Shown: piece after piece, positions 8,569 to 16,929 of the stretch
Layout: the number at the start of each line of letters is the position of its first letter
Numbering within the stretch: position 1 is the first letter of the stretch
Assembly (NCBI GenBank): GCA_025355855.1
Contig: JANXYU010000029.1
Location: 16,186 to 80,185 of the forward strand
Length of the DNA stretch: 64,000 nucleotides
From: Actinomycetota bacterium
GTDB lineage: Bacteria > Actinomycetota > JAHEXW01
Reading direction: 5' to 3'
Notes under the pieces: generated by a model
Seen by the model: only the letters and a program-made list of their open reading frames with translations
Told to the model about the DNA's origin: nothing
Database searches by the model: none
Translations under genes and position numbers: made by a program

Positions 8569-10182
8569 TCAATCGAATTTGTAGCCCTCTCTAAATATTT
8601 GTACGCAAGCGTCAACGACGGTCTCGTCATACAGGCTTCCCCGCCCCGCTTTGATTTCGGTTATCGCTTCATCGCAGCCAAGCATAGCCCGGTAGGGCCG
8701 GTTACTGCACATCGACTCGACGACATCGGCCACGGCCAATATCCTTGCCTCCAGGCAGATTTCGCCGTTCTTCAGACCTTGGGGGTAACCGCTGCCGTCG
8801 ATTCTTTCGTGATGTTGCAGTACGGCCTTGGCGATCGGCCACGGAAAATCGATCTTCTCCAAAATGTCCGCCCCAAACCGGGAGTGGGTTTGCACCATCC
8901 CGAACTCTATGTCGGTGAGTCCCGTCGGCTTTACCAGTATCTCGGACGGGACGTATATCTTGCCGATGTCATGCACCATGGCCGCGATCCGGACCCCCTC
9001 TATCCGCTCCTCGCTAAAACCCAGTAACCGCGAGATGGCTGTAGCTAACGTGACCACACGTTCTTGATGACCTGCCGTGTAGGGGTCCTTTTTCTCCGCA
9101 GTCACGGCCAAAGCGCTAACTGTCTCTTGAACCATGCGGCGCAGTTGAAGCAGACTTTCGCGCAACGCCGCATCGGCGATATCACGGGCCCGCGCTATGT
9201 CTAGCTTCTGAATCGCCAATGTTATCTGTTTGGCGACGGACCCGGTGAACTCCAATTCATCCTTTGTCCAGTCGCGCCGTTGTGTTACTTGGTTAAAAAC
9301 CAGCGAATAAAATTTCTGGTCTTCATAAAAGAACGGATACCAAAGCAGACTTTTGATGCCCATGCTGCCGTGCAACAGTTCCGAAGAACTGTCTCCTACC
9401 AGTACCGAGTTGACTTCGTTATAATGGCTGACCAAAGGCTGCCGTTTCTTCCAAAGACTGACAGCGCCGCGCAAAAAGACATCAAGCGGAAAATCGTTCC
9501 TGGTTGATTTAGCGGTCTTGGATTTAGGATTTAGCCACTCACTTAGGCCCTCGATTATTTCCTTGTTGAAATCGACCCGGTAAATCAACACGCGATCGAT
9601 TCCGAGAGTTTCACCGACAGTCTCGACCATCTGCTGCAACAATCCCTGCCGGTCCTCGGTAGCGATGATAGCCTCAGCTAGAGCGCTGACGCTTTTTGCG
9701 TACCCGAGACGTTGTTTCAGCTCCGCCTCGCTTCTCGCAATGGCGATCTCGGCGACCTTGCGGTCGGTTATATCGCGCGAGAAACCAATAACGCCTCGGA
9801 CCTTTCCCGCGCCATCTTTTACCGGAACCAAGCGCGTACTCAGCCAGATATTCTGCGCTCCGAAAGCGGACCAGTCTTCACACAACACTGTTTCGCCATT
9901 ACCAAAAACACGTTGCAAGCTCTTAAGCTGATGTTCGGCCGCTTGCGGCGGGAATAGGTCGGAAATGGATTGACCCATGATCATCTCCGGACTGCCGCCC
10001 AGCTGGCTGGCGCCATAGGTGTTGACGTAAACAACACGCATATCTGTATCAATAATGTAGATACTATCCTCGGCCGCCTCGGCTATCAAACGATAGTCGG
10101 CCTGAATATCGCGCGTGGCTCTTTCCTTTTTTGTTTTGGTTCCGGCCATCTTAAGAGTCAGCTCCCACGAACAATTGAGCAT
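8569..10182 (-). CDS. PAS-GAF-HD-GYP c-di-GMP phosphodiesterase
   Basis: A soluble 537-residue signalling protein. A PAS domain (about residues 25-145) ends in the typical GVIGFSRDITDRK. A GAF domain (about 165-330) begins with the ATEDRQGLLQQMVETVGE helix. The HD-GYP domain (about 350-530) keeps MVHDIGK, LQHHERIDGSGYP and the ARILAVADVVESM helix, so hydrolysis of c-di-GMP is expected. No membrane segment is seen. The start is uncertain: an ATG at codon 12 (MAGTKTK) is a good alternative to 10182. The gene stands alone between tRNA-Pro and a long intergenic region. Confidence 0.88.
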   Translation of the reverse strand: MLNCSWELTLKMAGTKTKKERATRDIQADYRLIAEAAEDSIYIIDTDMRVVYVNTYGASQLGGSPEMIMGQSISDLFPPQAAEHQLKSLQRVFGNGETVLCEDWSAFGAQNIWLSTRLVPVKDGAGKVRGVIGFSRDITDRKVAEIAIARSEAELKQRLGYAKSVSALAEAIIATEDRQGLLQQMVETVGETLGIDRVLIYRVDFNKEIIEGLSEWLNPKSKTAKSTRNDFPLDVFLRGAVSLWKKRQPLVSHYNEVNSVLVGDSSSELLHGSMGIKSLLWYPFFYEDQKFYSLVFNQVTQRRDWTKDELEFTGSVAKQITLAIQKLDIARARDIADAALRESLLQLRRMVQETVSALAVTAEKKDPYTAGHQERVVTLATAISRLLGFSEERIEGVRIAAMVHDIGKIYVPSEILVKPTGLTDIEFGMVQTHSRFGADILEKIDFPWPIAKAVLQHHERIDGSGYPQGLKNGEICLEARILAVADVVESMCSNRPYRAMLGCDEAITEIKAGRGSLYDETVVDACVQIFREGYKFD

Positions 10183-10452
10183 TGGTTCTCGCTAACAAGT
10201 CTACACCAATGCCGCTTACTCTTTAAGCCGTAAATGTATTAGCATTGCCTTATGACTAGCAATCGGTCATCTTGGAACCCACCAAAACGCCGAACGGTCA
10301 TCCTGGGATTCGACCATTAAGTTGAATCGCAGGAACTGAGACGAATCCCACTATCCAGCTAAAATCGTGCGTGGTAGGTCAGTAAACGATAACGCTCTAC
10401 GTCATTGCGAGGCGCTCACGAAGTGAGCAACGAAGCAAACTCCGAAAAAACC
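10183..10452. other. Intergenic region with a dispersed-repeat copy
   Basis: About 270 bases with no credible gene. It separates the minus-strand HD-GYP gene from the plus-strand dinB operon. Near 10318-10350 it has repeat-like text (GAATCGCAGGAACTGAGACG). At 10391-10409 it has a copy of a short repeat (see that entry). No terminator was recognised. Confidence 0.5.
10391..10440. repeat. Dispersed repeat, copy 1 (shared with rplS tail)
   Basis: The 19-mer AACGCTCTACGTCATTGCG at 10391-10409 recurs exactly at 20096-20114 inside rplS. Here it is followed by GAGGCGCTCACGAAGTGAGC, which contains the short palindrome GCTCACGAAGTGAGC, and then by CAACGAAGCAAAC. This resembles the GTCATTGCGAGG...CGAAGCAA type of short dispersed repeat found in many bacterial genomes. 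Confidence 0.65.
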
Positions 10453-10482
10453 TTGAAACCTCTCCTCTCCTCGTGCTACACT
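10453..10482 (+). promoter_or_regulatory. Promoter of the dinB operon
   Basis: TTGAAA (10453-10458) and TACACT (10477-10482) stand 18 bases apart. The predicted start near 10489 lies just before the LexA-type box, so repressor binding there would block the promoter. Confidence 0.6.
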
Positions 10483-10494
10483 ATCCTTCCAATA

Positions 10495-10508
10495 CGAACA
10501 CATGTTCG
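10495..10508. promoter_or_regulatory. LexA/DinR-type SOS box
   Basis: CGAACACATGTTCG has perfect CGAAC/GTTCG arms around four bases, as in the Gram-positive SOS operator CGAACRNRYGTTCG. It lies just after the predicted transcription start of the small gene plus dinB. SOS control of a Y-family polymerase is expected biology. Confidence 0.88.
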
Positions 10509-10526
10509 CTACTTACGAGGCACTTT

Positions 10527-10778
10527 ATGATCGAGGAAATCAAAGAAACCATACGGGTTAAAGCCATCTTCACCGACGGCCGCCTGCGGCCTGAGGCCTT
10601 CGTTTGGCGGCGGCGCGTCTATGGGGTCAAAGATATTCACGGCGCCTACGACAACCGTCTGGGCCGGGCTAAACAACTGCACTATGCGGTCGGTTGCGGC
10701 AACGATGACGTCTATGAGATCGCCCTGGACACGGATAAAATGGAGTGGCGTCTTGACAGGATTCATACCCCGGGATAG
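10527..10778 (+). CDS. Small conserved protein encoded with dinB (DUF6504-like)
   Basis: An 83-residue protein beginning MIEEIKETIRVKAIF; GAGG lies 7 bases before the ATG. The core has the pattern F-V-W-R-x-R-x-Y-x-V near residues 23-33 and ends in a conserved-looking EWRLDRI. Small proteins with this F-W-R-x-R-x-Y-x-V pattern (DUF6504) often sit beside Y-family polymerases in actinobacteria; assignment to that family is from memory of its pattern. The gene is first in the SOS-controlled operon and overlaps dinB by 26 bases. Function is unknown; a role with the polymerase is suggested only by context. Confidence 0.7.
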   Translation: MIEEIKETIRVKAIFTDGRLRPEAFVWRRRVYGVKDIHGAYDNRLGRAKQLHYAVGCGNDDVYEIALDTDKMEWRLDRIHTPG

Positions 10779-12036
10779 CGCGGCCGTCGACTCTCCCCCG
10801 CTCGCGACCGCTTCTGATATTATTCACTTGGATATGGACGCCTATTTCGCGTCTGTCGAGCAACGCGACATGCCTCTTTATCGCGGCCGCCCCCTGGTCG
10901 TCTGCCACACGGACGACCCGAACTCTCTCCGCGGCGTGGTTTCTGCGGCCTCTTACGAGGCCCGGACCTATGGGGTCAAGGCCGGCGTTTCCGTACTGGA
11001 GGCGAAAAAGGTGCTCAAAAACGCCATCTTCATCGCCGGCAACTACGACAAATATCTCCACACCACCCGCCAGATCAAGGATATCTGCCGGCGCTACTCC
11101 GATGTCGTCGAGGTTTATTCCGTCGACGAGCTGTTTATCGACGCGTCCAAAGTCAAACATCTTTTCGGCGGGACCGCTCGCGTCGCTCTGGAAATCAAAC
11201 GAGCCATTCAAAACGAGCTCAACCTGACAGCGTCCGTTGGTGTCGGCCCCAACAAACTGGTGGCCAAAATGGCGTCGGAACTCAACAAACCCGACGGCTT
11301 CACCGTCATCGAACCGCAGGATCTGCCCGACGTATTCGCGTCTTTGCCCGTCGGAGACATCGTCGGCGTCGGCCGGCGGATGAAACGTCATTTCGACGCC
11401 ATCGGGGTCAAAACGATCGGCGATCTGTCGCGCGTCCCGGTATCTTATCTGACGGCCAAATTCGGCGTAGTGGGAGCGGCCCTGCACAACGCGTCGCTGG
11501 GCATAGACGGTTCAGTCGTAGCGGGACGCCAGGCCAGGGAGATAGTCAAATCCTTTGGCCACACCAATGCTCTCAGCGGGGGCTTATCAGACAAGCGCGA
11601 ACTAAAAAGGTTGCTTCTGGGGCTTACGGAAGGCGTAGCGCGACGGATGCGCCGAGAGGGCTATTACGGCCGAGCCATAACGCTTCGCCTATCGCTAGCC
11701 CGCATGTTCTCAATTTCCCGTTCTAAAACCACCGCATATTTCACCCAGGAAGCTAAGGATATTTACCCCATCGCCGTCGCCCTGTTCGACCGGGAAAGCG
11801 AGCTTGTCGAGCAATATCCGCCGTCTTTGATCGGCGTCTCAGTCAGCCGTCTGATAAGAACGGAAGACGGCATCCAGCTGTCGGTTTTCGACCTAATCGA
11901 AAGAAAGAACAAGGAGCTTACCGGTGCAGTTGACGCCGTCCGGGATAAATTCGGGGAAAGAGCAGTTTTCCGGGCCTCGCTCGACACCTGGAAACGGCAA
12001 CACCATACCGTCCCCCGGCTGGAGGTTGCTAAGTAA
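10753..12036 (+). CDS. dinB: DNA polymerase IV (Y-family translesion polymerase)
   Basis: A lesion-bypass polymerase of about 427 residues. The catalytic carboxylates are in HLDMDAYFASVEQ and YSVDELFID. The finger segment has SYEARTYGVKAG, and the thumb/HhH part has GVGPNKLVAKMASELNKP. The open frame reaches back to 10621, but that part is out-of-frame text of the upstream gene. A TTG at 10753, with GGAG 7 bases before it, gives a short N-terminal leader before the first carboxylate. It overlaps the upstream small gene. The SOS box upstream indicates DNA-damage induction. Confidence 0.95.
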   Translation: MTGFIPRDSAAVDSPPLATASDIIHLDMDAYFASVEQRDMPLYRGRPLVVCHTDDPNSLRGVVSAASYEARTYGVKAGVSVLEAKKVLKNAIFIAGNYDKYLHTTRQIKDICRRYSDVVEVYSVDELFIDASKVKHLFGGTARVALEIKRAIQNELNLTASVGVGPNKLVAKMASELNKPDGFTVIEPQDLPDVFASLPVGDIVGVGRRMKRHFDAIGVKTIGDLSRVPVSYLTAKFGVVGAALHNASLGIDGSVVAGRQAREIVKSFGHTNALSGGLSDKRELKRLLLGLTEGVARRMRREGYYGRAITLRLSLARMFSISRSKTTAYFTQEAKDIYPIAVALFDRESELVEQYPPSLIGVSVSRLIRTEDGIQLSVFDLIERKNKELTGAVDAVRDKFGERAVFRASLDTWKRQHHTVPRLEVAK

Positions 12037-12688
12037 CTAGTTTGAACCCTTTCTTAAATATCGTAGCGGCCGCATCGGCCACAACGGGGTCGTAGAGCCG
12101 TCCTCGATTCTTCTTGATCTCAGCCAGCGCGTCCTCTACCGTAAGAGCGGGACGGTAAGGTCGGTGGCTCGCCATTGCTTCTATCACGTCGGCGACGGCG
12201 AGAATGCGCGCTTCCAGCCGGATGTCGTCGCCTTTTAGACCTTGCGGATAACCTGACCCGTCCATTCGTTCGTGATGCTGCAGCGCGATGTCGGCGACCG
12301 GCCAGGGGAAGTCTATCTCGTTTAACACTTCGTAACTATAGCGCGGGTGAACCTTGATCATCCGGAATTCCAGGTCGGTCAACGCGCCCGGTTTGCTTAG
12401 TATCTCCGCCGGCACATATATCTTACCGACGTCATGCAATGTCGCAGCTATACGCAGGCCCTGTCGCGTATCCTCACTCAATTTCATCTCCTCGGCGATA
12501 GCCAAGGCTATTTGAACTACTTGACGCTCGTGGCCGACTGTATACGGATCTTTATGCTCGGCCAAGGTGGCAATCGCCTTAACCGAGTCCTCCATTGCTT
12601 TGTTTATCTGCCGGTAGCTTTGTTTAAGTTCTTTTTGACGTTCCATTCCGCCTAAAGCGAACGAGATGTTGCCTGCGACTCTATCCAA
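12029..12688 (-). CDS. HD-GYP phosphodiesterase, second half of a sensor split by a TGA
   Basis: A 219-residue frame starting at a TTG. Its first 15 residues (LDRVAGNISFALGGMER) are the last helix of a GAF domain. A complete HD-GYP domain follows, with TLHDVGKIYVP, LQHHERMDGSGYPQG and ARILAVADVIEAMASHRPYR. It is in the same frame as the upstream CHASE-PAS-GAF gene and is separated from it by one TGA and seven sense codons (DEEEVRL). AGAGG lies 8 bases before the TTG, so re-initiation is possible. The domain shows no decay. Its 3' end overlaps dinB on the other strand by 8 bases. Confidence 0.85.
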   Translation of the reverse strand: MDRVAGNISFALGGMERQKELKQSYRQINKAMEDSVKAIATLAEHKDPYTVGHERQVVQIALAIAEEMKLSEDTRQGLRIAATLHDVGKIYVPAEILSKPGALTDLEFRMIKVHPRYSYEVLNEIDFPWPVADIALQHHERMDGSGYPQGLKGDDIRLEARILAVADVIEAMASHRPYRPALTVEDALAEIKKNRGRLYDPVVADAAATIFKKGFKLVT

Positions 12689-12709
12689 GAGTCGTACCTC
12701 TTCCTCGTC

Positions 12710-14434
12710 TCACAAACCCGGGTCGCCGCTAAAAGCGATAAGCGCCCCCACCGCCGCTCCGTTGATAACCAGCGGAAAGGCTCCGGATATCGCGAAACCG
12801 GCTCGCGCGTTCATCTCTCGCCAGGCCGGGGTAACCTTAGAATCACGCATGTCTATGCAAATCACGTTCTTAGCCTTCTCCATAAGGTCACCTAGCATCG
12901 GGTTGTCCGGGGTCAAATGCTCTAGATACTTATCTAGCGATTGCTTGAAATCCGCCGGTTTGCCAAGCCAGGTGTATGTTTTTAGCTTGTCTTTGTCTTT
13001 CATCAGTATAGCGGCCCAGGAATAGTCGGCGTTTTCAACCAATATTCTGCAGACGGCTTGACTCAATCTTTTGCGATCATGTATGCGCAACGTGTTCTCA
13101 CTGATCTCGCCCAGAACCGTATACATCGTCAAGGAACGATCAAGTTTTTTATAGCTGTCTATAAGTTCTTCTTGCCGCTTGACTAGATCGTTCTCATATT
13201 GTTTCTTGTCAGTGATCTCGATTGTATAGACGCGCATGCCGCCGGGCTCATCAGATGGAACGATTGATTCCGCGAAGAAACTCTCGCCCACCTTAACCTC
13301 CCGGTAGAGGGCGGCCCTAGTGCGGTTGCTGGCCATTGAAGTCATTAAGGTTCTATAGTCCGCGGGTTTAAACAGATCGTATTTGCCGTCCTGTCCAGCC
13401 TGTTGCAGTTTTTGTGTAGCGGCGCTGTTGTTGAATATGAGCGCACCCGTTTGATCGAATTCAACTATCGGGCTGGGGTTCTGGCGCGGGAAGGACGCCG
13501 CATGCTCCAGCTCCATTGTCCGGTAGGCGACAGCCTGAGTCAGATAGCGCTGCCTGTCCAACACCCCGGTCACGATAATAGACAGCAGCAGTACGATTAT
13601 CGTGCCCCCAGCCAACATGCTTATCTGACGGTTGGCGACAGACGCGGCCCAACCGCCCTTCGGAACGGCCGCGACCTCCCAATAACCGCCTGGCACATAT
13701 ACCTTATAGACGACCGGGTCAGCCCCGAACACATCGGCTTTTTGATAAAGAACATCTCCGCTCTTGGTGCGTAAGGCGACGTTAAGCGACGTCGATTTGT
13801 TATCCAGACCTGTCTCTTTAATCAATTGGGATACGTTAAAGACGATCTGGGTGGTGGCGTAGAAACTGCCGTCCGGGTTAAATAGCGGTTCTCTGGCGAC
13901 AAAACCGCTGCCGCCTTGCAATAACTCATAAGGACCGCCGACAATCGTCTTTTTAGTTGCGATACCTCTCTTGATGTCGTTTTGGACCGCGACCCTTTTG
14001 TCATGCAAGAGGTCGGCTCCGATTGCCGCTTCGTTGCCTTCACGCGGATAAACGTAGGTAATTATGGCGTTCGGTGCAATCTCAACCGCGCGAATCCCCG
14101 GATCGCGCGACACCAACCCTCGGGCAAACGAATCAAACTCGTTTGTCAGCTCGCTCGGAGTGTGGCTAATAAGGAGAAACGCCGTAAGACCGTTCAGTTG
14201 CCCTAAACGCTCGCTGAGCTGCAACTCGAGAACGTCCTTATATGACGCCAAATCCTGGGCGACATGTTGCCTTGATTCCTCCAGCAGACGCGCTTGGTAT
14301 TCACGGTATGCTATGAGCGAGGGTACGGCGAGAACGAGAAAGACAATTGAGAATATTACCAATAGCCGCGCCGCGTACGCCGGCTTCGGGACCCGATACT
14401 TAGAGGTTGTTTTCGGAGCGGTTGTCCGCGTCAC
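12710..14434 (-). CDS. Membrane CHASE-PAS-GAF sensor, interrupted before its HD-GYP output
   Basis: A 574-residue membrane sensor. TM1 lies at about residues 24-46. An extracytoplasmic CHASE-type domain (about 70-250) includes PGIRAVEIAPNAIITYVYP. TM2 is at about 275-296. A PAS domain (about 310-430) and a GAF domain (from about 448) follow. The GAF ends abruptly at GALIAFSGDPGL and a TGA, just where the family continues with a DEEEV-type helix. That helix follows in frame after the stop and leads into the HD-GYP gene. The GTG start has AAGGA 8 bases before it. Either the gene is broken, the stop is read through, or two polypeptides are made. Confidence 0.82.
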   Translation of the reverse strand: MTRTTAPKTTSKYRVPKPAYAARLLVIFSIVFLVLAVPSLIAYREYQARLLEESRQHVAQDLASYKDVLELQLSERLGQLNGLTAFLLISHTPSELTNEFDSFARGLVSRDPGIRAVEIAPNAIITYVYPREGNEAAIGADLLHDKRVAVQNDIKRGIATKKTIVGGPYELLQGGSGFVAREPLFNPDGSFYATTQIVFNVSQLIKETGLDNKSTSLNVALRTKSGDVLYQKADVFGADPVVYKVYVPGGYWEVAAVPKGGWAASVANRQISMLAGGTIIVLLLSIIVTGVLDRQRYLTQAVAYRTMELEHAASFPRQNPSPIVEFDQTGALIFNNSAATQKLQQAGQDGKYDLFKPADYRTLMTSMASNRTRAALYREVKVGESFFAESIVPSDEPGGMRVYTIEITDKKQYENDLVKRQEELIDSYKKLDRSLTMYTVLGEISENTLRIHDRKRLSQAVCRILVENADYSWAAILMKDKDKLKTYTWLGKPADFKQSLDKYLEHLTPDNPMLGDLMEKAKNVICIDMRDSKVTPAWREMNARAGFAISGAFPLVINGAAVGALIAFSGDPGL

Positions 14435-14450
14435 GTGCGCCTTCCTTAGA

Positions 14451-14963
14451 TCAGTAAGGCTTGCCCTCTAGAATACGTTTGCCCAGGCGTTCGGCCCAAG
14501 CTTTTATGGCGGCCGGATCGCGATAGTCGCCTAGCGGCGCCTTGCTTTGCTTGACTGACCAGCGCAGCACCATGCTCAGCTTGTCGGGATCGCGCACCCC
14601 GCCAAAGATTCCTAGGTCCCACGGGCGTTGCTCAAAGCGCAGTTTATTCAAAACGGCCGCGACATGTTTGCGGTTCTCATCGGTAGGCTCGGCCATCAGC
14701 ATGCTCAGCGCGAAGAACGCGGCCGGTTTGCCGCGCATGTCGTCTCGCCACTTCTCCATAAATTCGGCGGCTTCGGGCAAAACGTCCTCTCCCTTGACGG
14801 CTGTCCCCAGCACTACGAAGTCATAATTGCTTAAATTGTCTACATCCCCGGCCGCCTTGGTGTCAACCTTCAAGCCGAGACCCTTAAGACCTTCGGCCAC
14901 TGTCTCAGCGGCTTCCTTTGTATACCCGTGCCTGCTGGCGTACGCGACTAACACGTTTTCCAT
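14451..14963 (-). CDS. Flavodoxin-domain protein (HemG-like)
   Basis: A 170-residue flavodoxin-fold protein. The FMN phosphate loop is in YASRHGYTKEAAETV, and the second loop in LGTAVKGEDVLPEA. The layout, including the KWRDDMRGKPAAFFALS strand, resembles the Flavodoxin_5 group, which contains menaquinone-dependent protoporphyrinogen oxidases. Haem genes are not adjacent, so the substrate is open. It lies 16 bases upstream of the CHASE sensor gene. Confidence 0.82.
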   Translation of the reverse strand: MENVLVAYASRHGYTKEAAETVAEGLKGLGLKVDTKAAGDVDNLSNYDFVVLGTAVKGEDVLPEAAEFMEKWRDDMRGKPAAFFALSMLMAEPTDENRKHVAAVLNKLRFEQRPWDLGIFGGVRDPDKLSMVLRWSVKQSKAPLGDYRDPAAIKAWAERLGKRILEGKPY

Positions 14964-14992
14964 AGAGTTCCCTTTCCTTAGTCTATGCCGGA

Positions 14993-15949
14993 TTAATTGA
15001 CATTCTTGTTGTACAGGTCACGCGCTTCTTTCTCCAACTTATCCGCTTCGGCAAATTTTGCTTTGAACTCATCTTCATATTTCTTAATCGACTTTTCGAA
15101 CCAAGTACTAAAGTCGCCTGTCGCTCCGACAGAATCCGCCGCTGACGACGCGTCTTGCAGCTTCGTCGTCAACTCGTTTTGCAGGGTGGTCATCGTGGCC
15201 AGATCTTGCGCCTGCGCGGCTTGCAGGAAACTGCGCATGACCGGCATTACCGCTCGGAATTTCTCGCTAACAGTAATCATGTCGGCGATATCCTGAGAAT
15301 CTATCGATTCGTTAGCAGTCTTGAGCGCCGTTTCCGCGGCCGCGAGGGACGCGTCCGCTTCGTCCACCTTGGCTAGCGCGCCGGCATAATCAGCGGAGCC
15401 CATTGAGGCCGTAACCTCATCAATGACGGCAAACCCCGTCGTCATTCGGTCTACTCCGTCGATGACGTAGGCCAGCGAACCGACCATTTTTCGACTCTCG
15501 GAGAACGCTTTCATTAGCGATTCTAAGCCGGCGCGCGCGGCCGCGTCACGGCGTGTAAGTGTATCTATGTAAGACTTCTCCCAATCCGGCAGCCTGAGTC
15601 TAGCTGCGCTGGCCAGATCTTTATCCGCCGCGTCTAACAAGTCGATGTCTTCTTGGGCTGTGCTTTCCAGTTTTGTAACCTCGTCTTTGAAGTTTTGCAT
15701 AGACGCGGTCGAGGTGTCTTTGTTTAGTGCTGCCCCTAAAGTCGAAGCGGAAGTGTTCATTCCTGTACCGGAATCGACAACGGTCGCGTAGTTTTTATTG
15801 GCCGCGTCAATTAGTTTTTTGGCCGCCGCTGTCTGATATGAGCCAGGCCCCAGGCCGAAATACCAGCCAAGTCCACCGGTTGCGCAGCAGCACAACAATA
15901 GGACTAGCAATACGCCGACAGTTATCCCGATTTTCGTGCCCGTTTTCAC
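14993..15949 (-). CDS. Membrane-anchored coiled-coil protein of unknown function
   Basis: I do not recognise this family. The start is placed at a GTG (15949), because AAGGAGG lies 5 bases before it and inside the longer frame that begins at 15970. Residues about 7-30 form a single membrane segment with three adjacent Cys (LLCCCATGG). The rest (about 280 residues) is outside or surface-exposed, rich in Ala, Asp, Lys and Ser, and looks like a bundle of long amphipathic helices. It ends in a charged helix (KYEDEFKAKFAEADKLEKEA). It follows the PIG-L gene by 35 bases. Confidence 0.6.
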   Translation of the reverse strand: MKTGTKIGITVGVLLVLLLCCCATGGLGWYFGLGPGSYQTAAAKKLIDAANKNYATVVDSGTGMNTSASTLGAALNKDTSTASMQNFKDEVTKLESTAQEDIDLLDAADKDLASAARLRLPDWEKSYIDTLTRRDAAARAGLESLMKAFSESRKMVGSLAYVIDGVDRMTTGFAVIDEVTASMGSADYAGALAKVDEADASLAAAETALKTANESIDSQDIADMITVSEKFRAVMPVMRSFLQAAQAQDLATMTTLQNELTTKLQDASSAADSVGATGDFSTWFEKSIKKYEDEFKAKFAEADKLEKEARDLYNKNVN

Positions 15950-15984
15950 TTCGCCCTCCTTGTCTTCCACCTCTGATTTGTCGC

Positions 15985-16923
15985 CTACATTTTAGCATAG
16001 AAGACCTCGTTTACCCGCACGAACGCGTTAATTGACGGAGCCAGTAAACCGCCTTGCGACCGGTAGCGAGAGAGCGCGGCTATTTTTCGCGCCTCATCTG
16101 CCCAAGGCAGATCAAGGGTGAACGCGCGGCATTTTATTAAGCCGTGCTCCAGCGGCGATATTGAGCCCGCCGGGTCAAGCCAAGGAGGCCAAGGCCACAA
16201 GCAACCGTGATGGGTAATGTAGGTAAAAGCGGCTCCCCTGTAGCGCAGACTACGCAGAACTCGGCCCGTAAAGAGCGCTGTGGCCCAATGGTCATGATGT
16301 TGATCGGCTAGGTCGGGATAAATCACTACCGTGGGTTGAAAGGCCTTGACTGCGGCAGTCAAGTCGCTCTCCAGTGACCGGCCGGTGTACGGCGCGCCGG
16401 GGCGCCAGGCATAGCCGTTATTCTCAACCGCTACCCTGCCGTTAGCGCCCACATGGGTCGCATACCGATTGCGGTCCCATAGGGAATTCGTGGCGCCGTC
16501 CGGATAGCATAAAAATACCATTGAGGTCAATGGCAATCCTAGGTCGCCCGCGGCTTGCAGCGCCTCGCGATGACGCAGTTTACCTAGGCTTAGGTAGGCG
16601 GCGGCGTCCGGTCGCCGCCCCCGATTCAAGAAACGCGCCGCCGAGGGATTGGCATCCCCATCGTTTATCCAAAGTACCTCGACGGCGTCAGCGACTCGCC
16701 CGGCGCGCAGGATGACGCCCGCGCACGCCAATGATTCGTCATCGGGATGAGGCGAAATGACCATAACGCGCTGGCCGCGCAGATTCGGAAAGGGAGTTGT
16801 GGCGGTTGGTGCGAGATTAGCATCTATGGCTTGACGCGCTGCAAGAATTACGATTGCGGCAGTAATGACAGACAGATAGACGACTAGCCCTCTTTTGGCG
16901 GCCTGGCGGTTGGACGCGGTCAT
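15985..16923 (-). CDS. PIG-L family deacetylase, membrane-anchored
   Basis: A 312-residue zinc deacetylase of the LmbE/PIG-L family, which removes acetyl groups from GlcNAc-type substrates. The metal motif is SPHPDDESLACAG near residue 57. The second metal-binding segment DLADQHHDHWATA lies near residue 206. Residues about 12-30 form an N-terminal signal anchor, so the catalytic part is probably outside the membrane. It lies 6 bases after the GGDEF gene. A cell-envelope or exported glycan substrate is likely, but none is shown by context. Confidence 0.85.
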   Translation of the reverse strand: MTASNRQAAKRGLVVYLSVITAAIVILAARQAIDANLAPTATTPFPNLRGQRVMVISPHPDDESLACAGVILRAGRVADAVEVLWINDGDANPSAARFLNRGRRPDAAAYLSLGKLRHREALQAAGDLGLPLTSMVFLCYPDGATNSLWDRNRYATHVGANGRVAVENNGYAWRPGAPYTGRSLESDLTAAVKAFQPTVVIYPDLADQHHDHWATALFTGRVLRSLRYRGAAFTYITHHGCLWPWPPWLDPAGSISPLEHGLIKCRAFTLDLPWADEARKIAALSRYRSQGGLLAPSINAFVRVNEVFYAKM

Positions 16924-16929
16924 CGCTGA

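Noticed and set aside
10669..11487. Minus-strand open frame of 272 codons
   Set aside because: It is the antisense shadow of dinB; the composition follows dinB codon positions.
12710..12712. TGA read as selenocysteine or tryptophan
   Set aside because: Other genes here (for example ribE and argG) use TGA as a normal stop. The position is not a catalytic Cys in GAF domains, and no SECIS-like hairpin was recognised.
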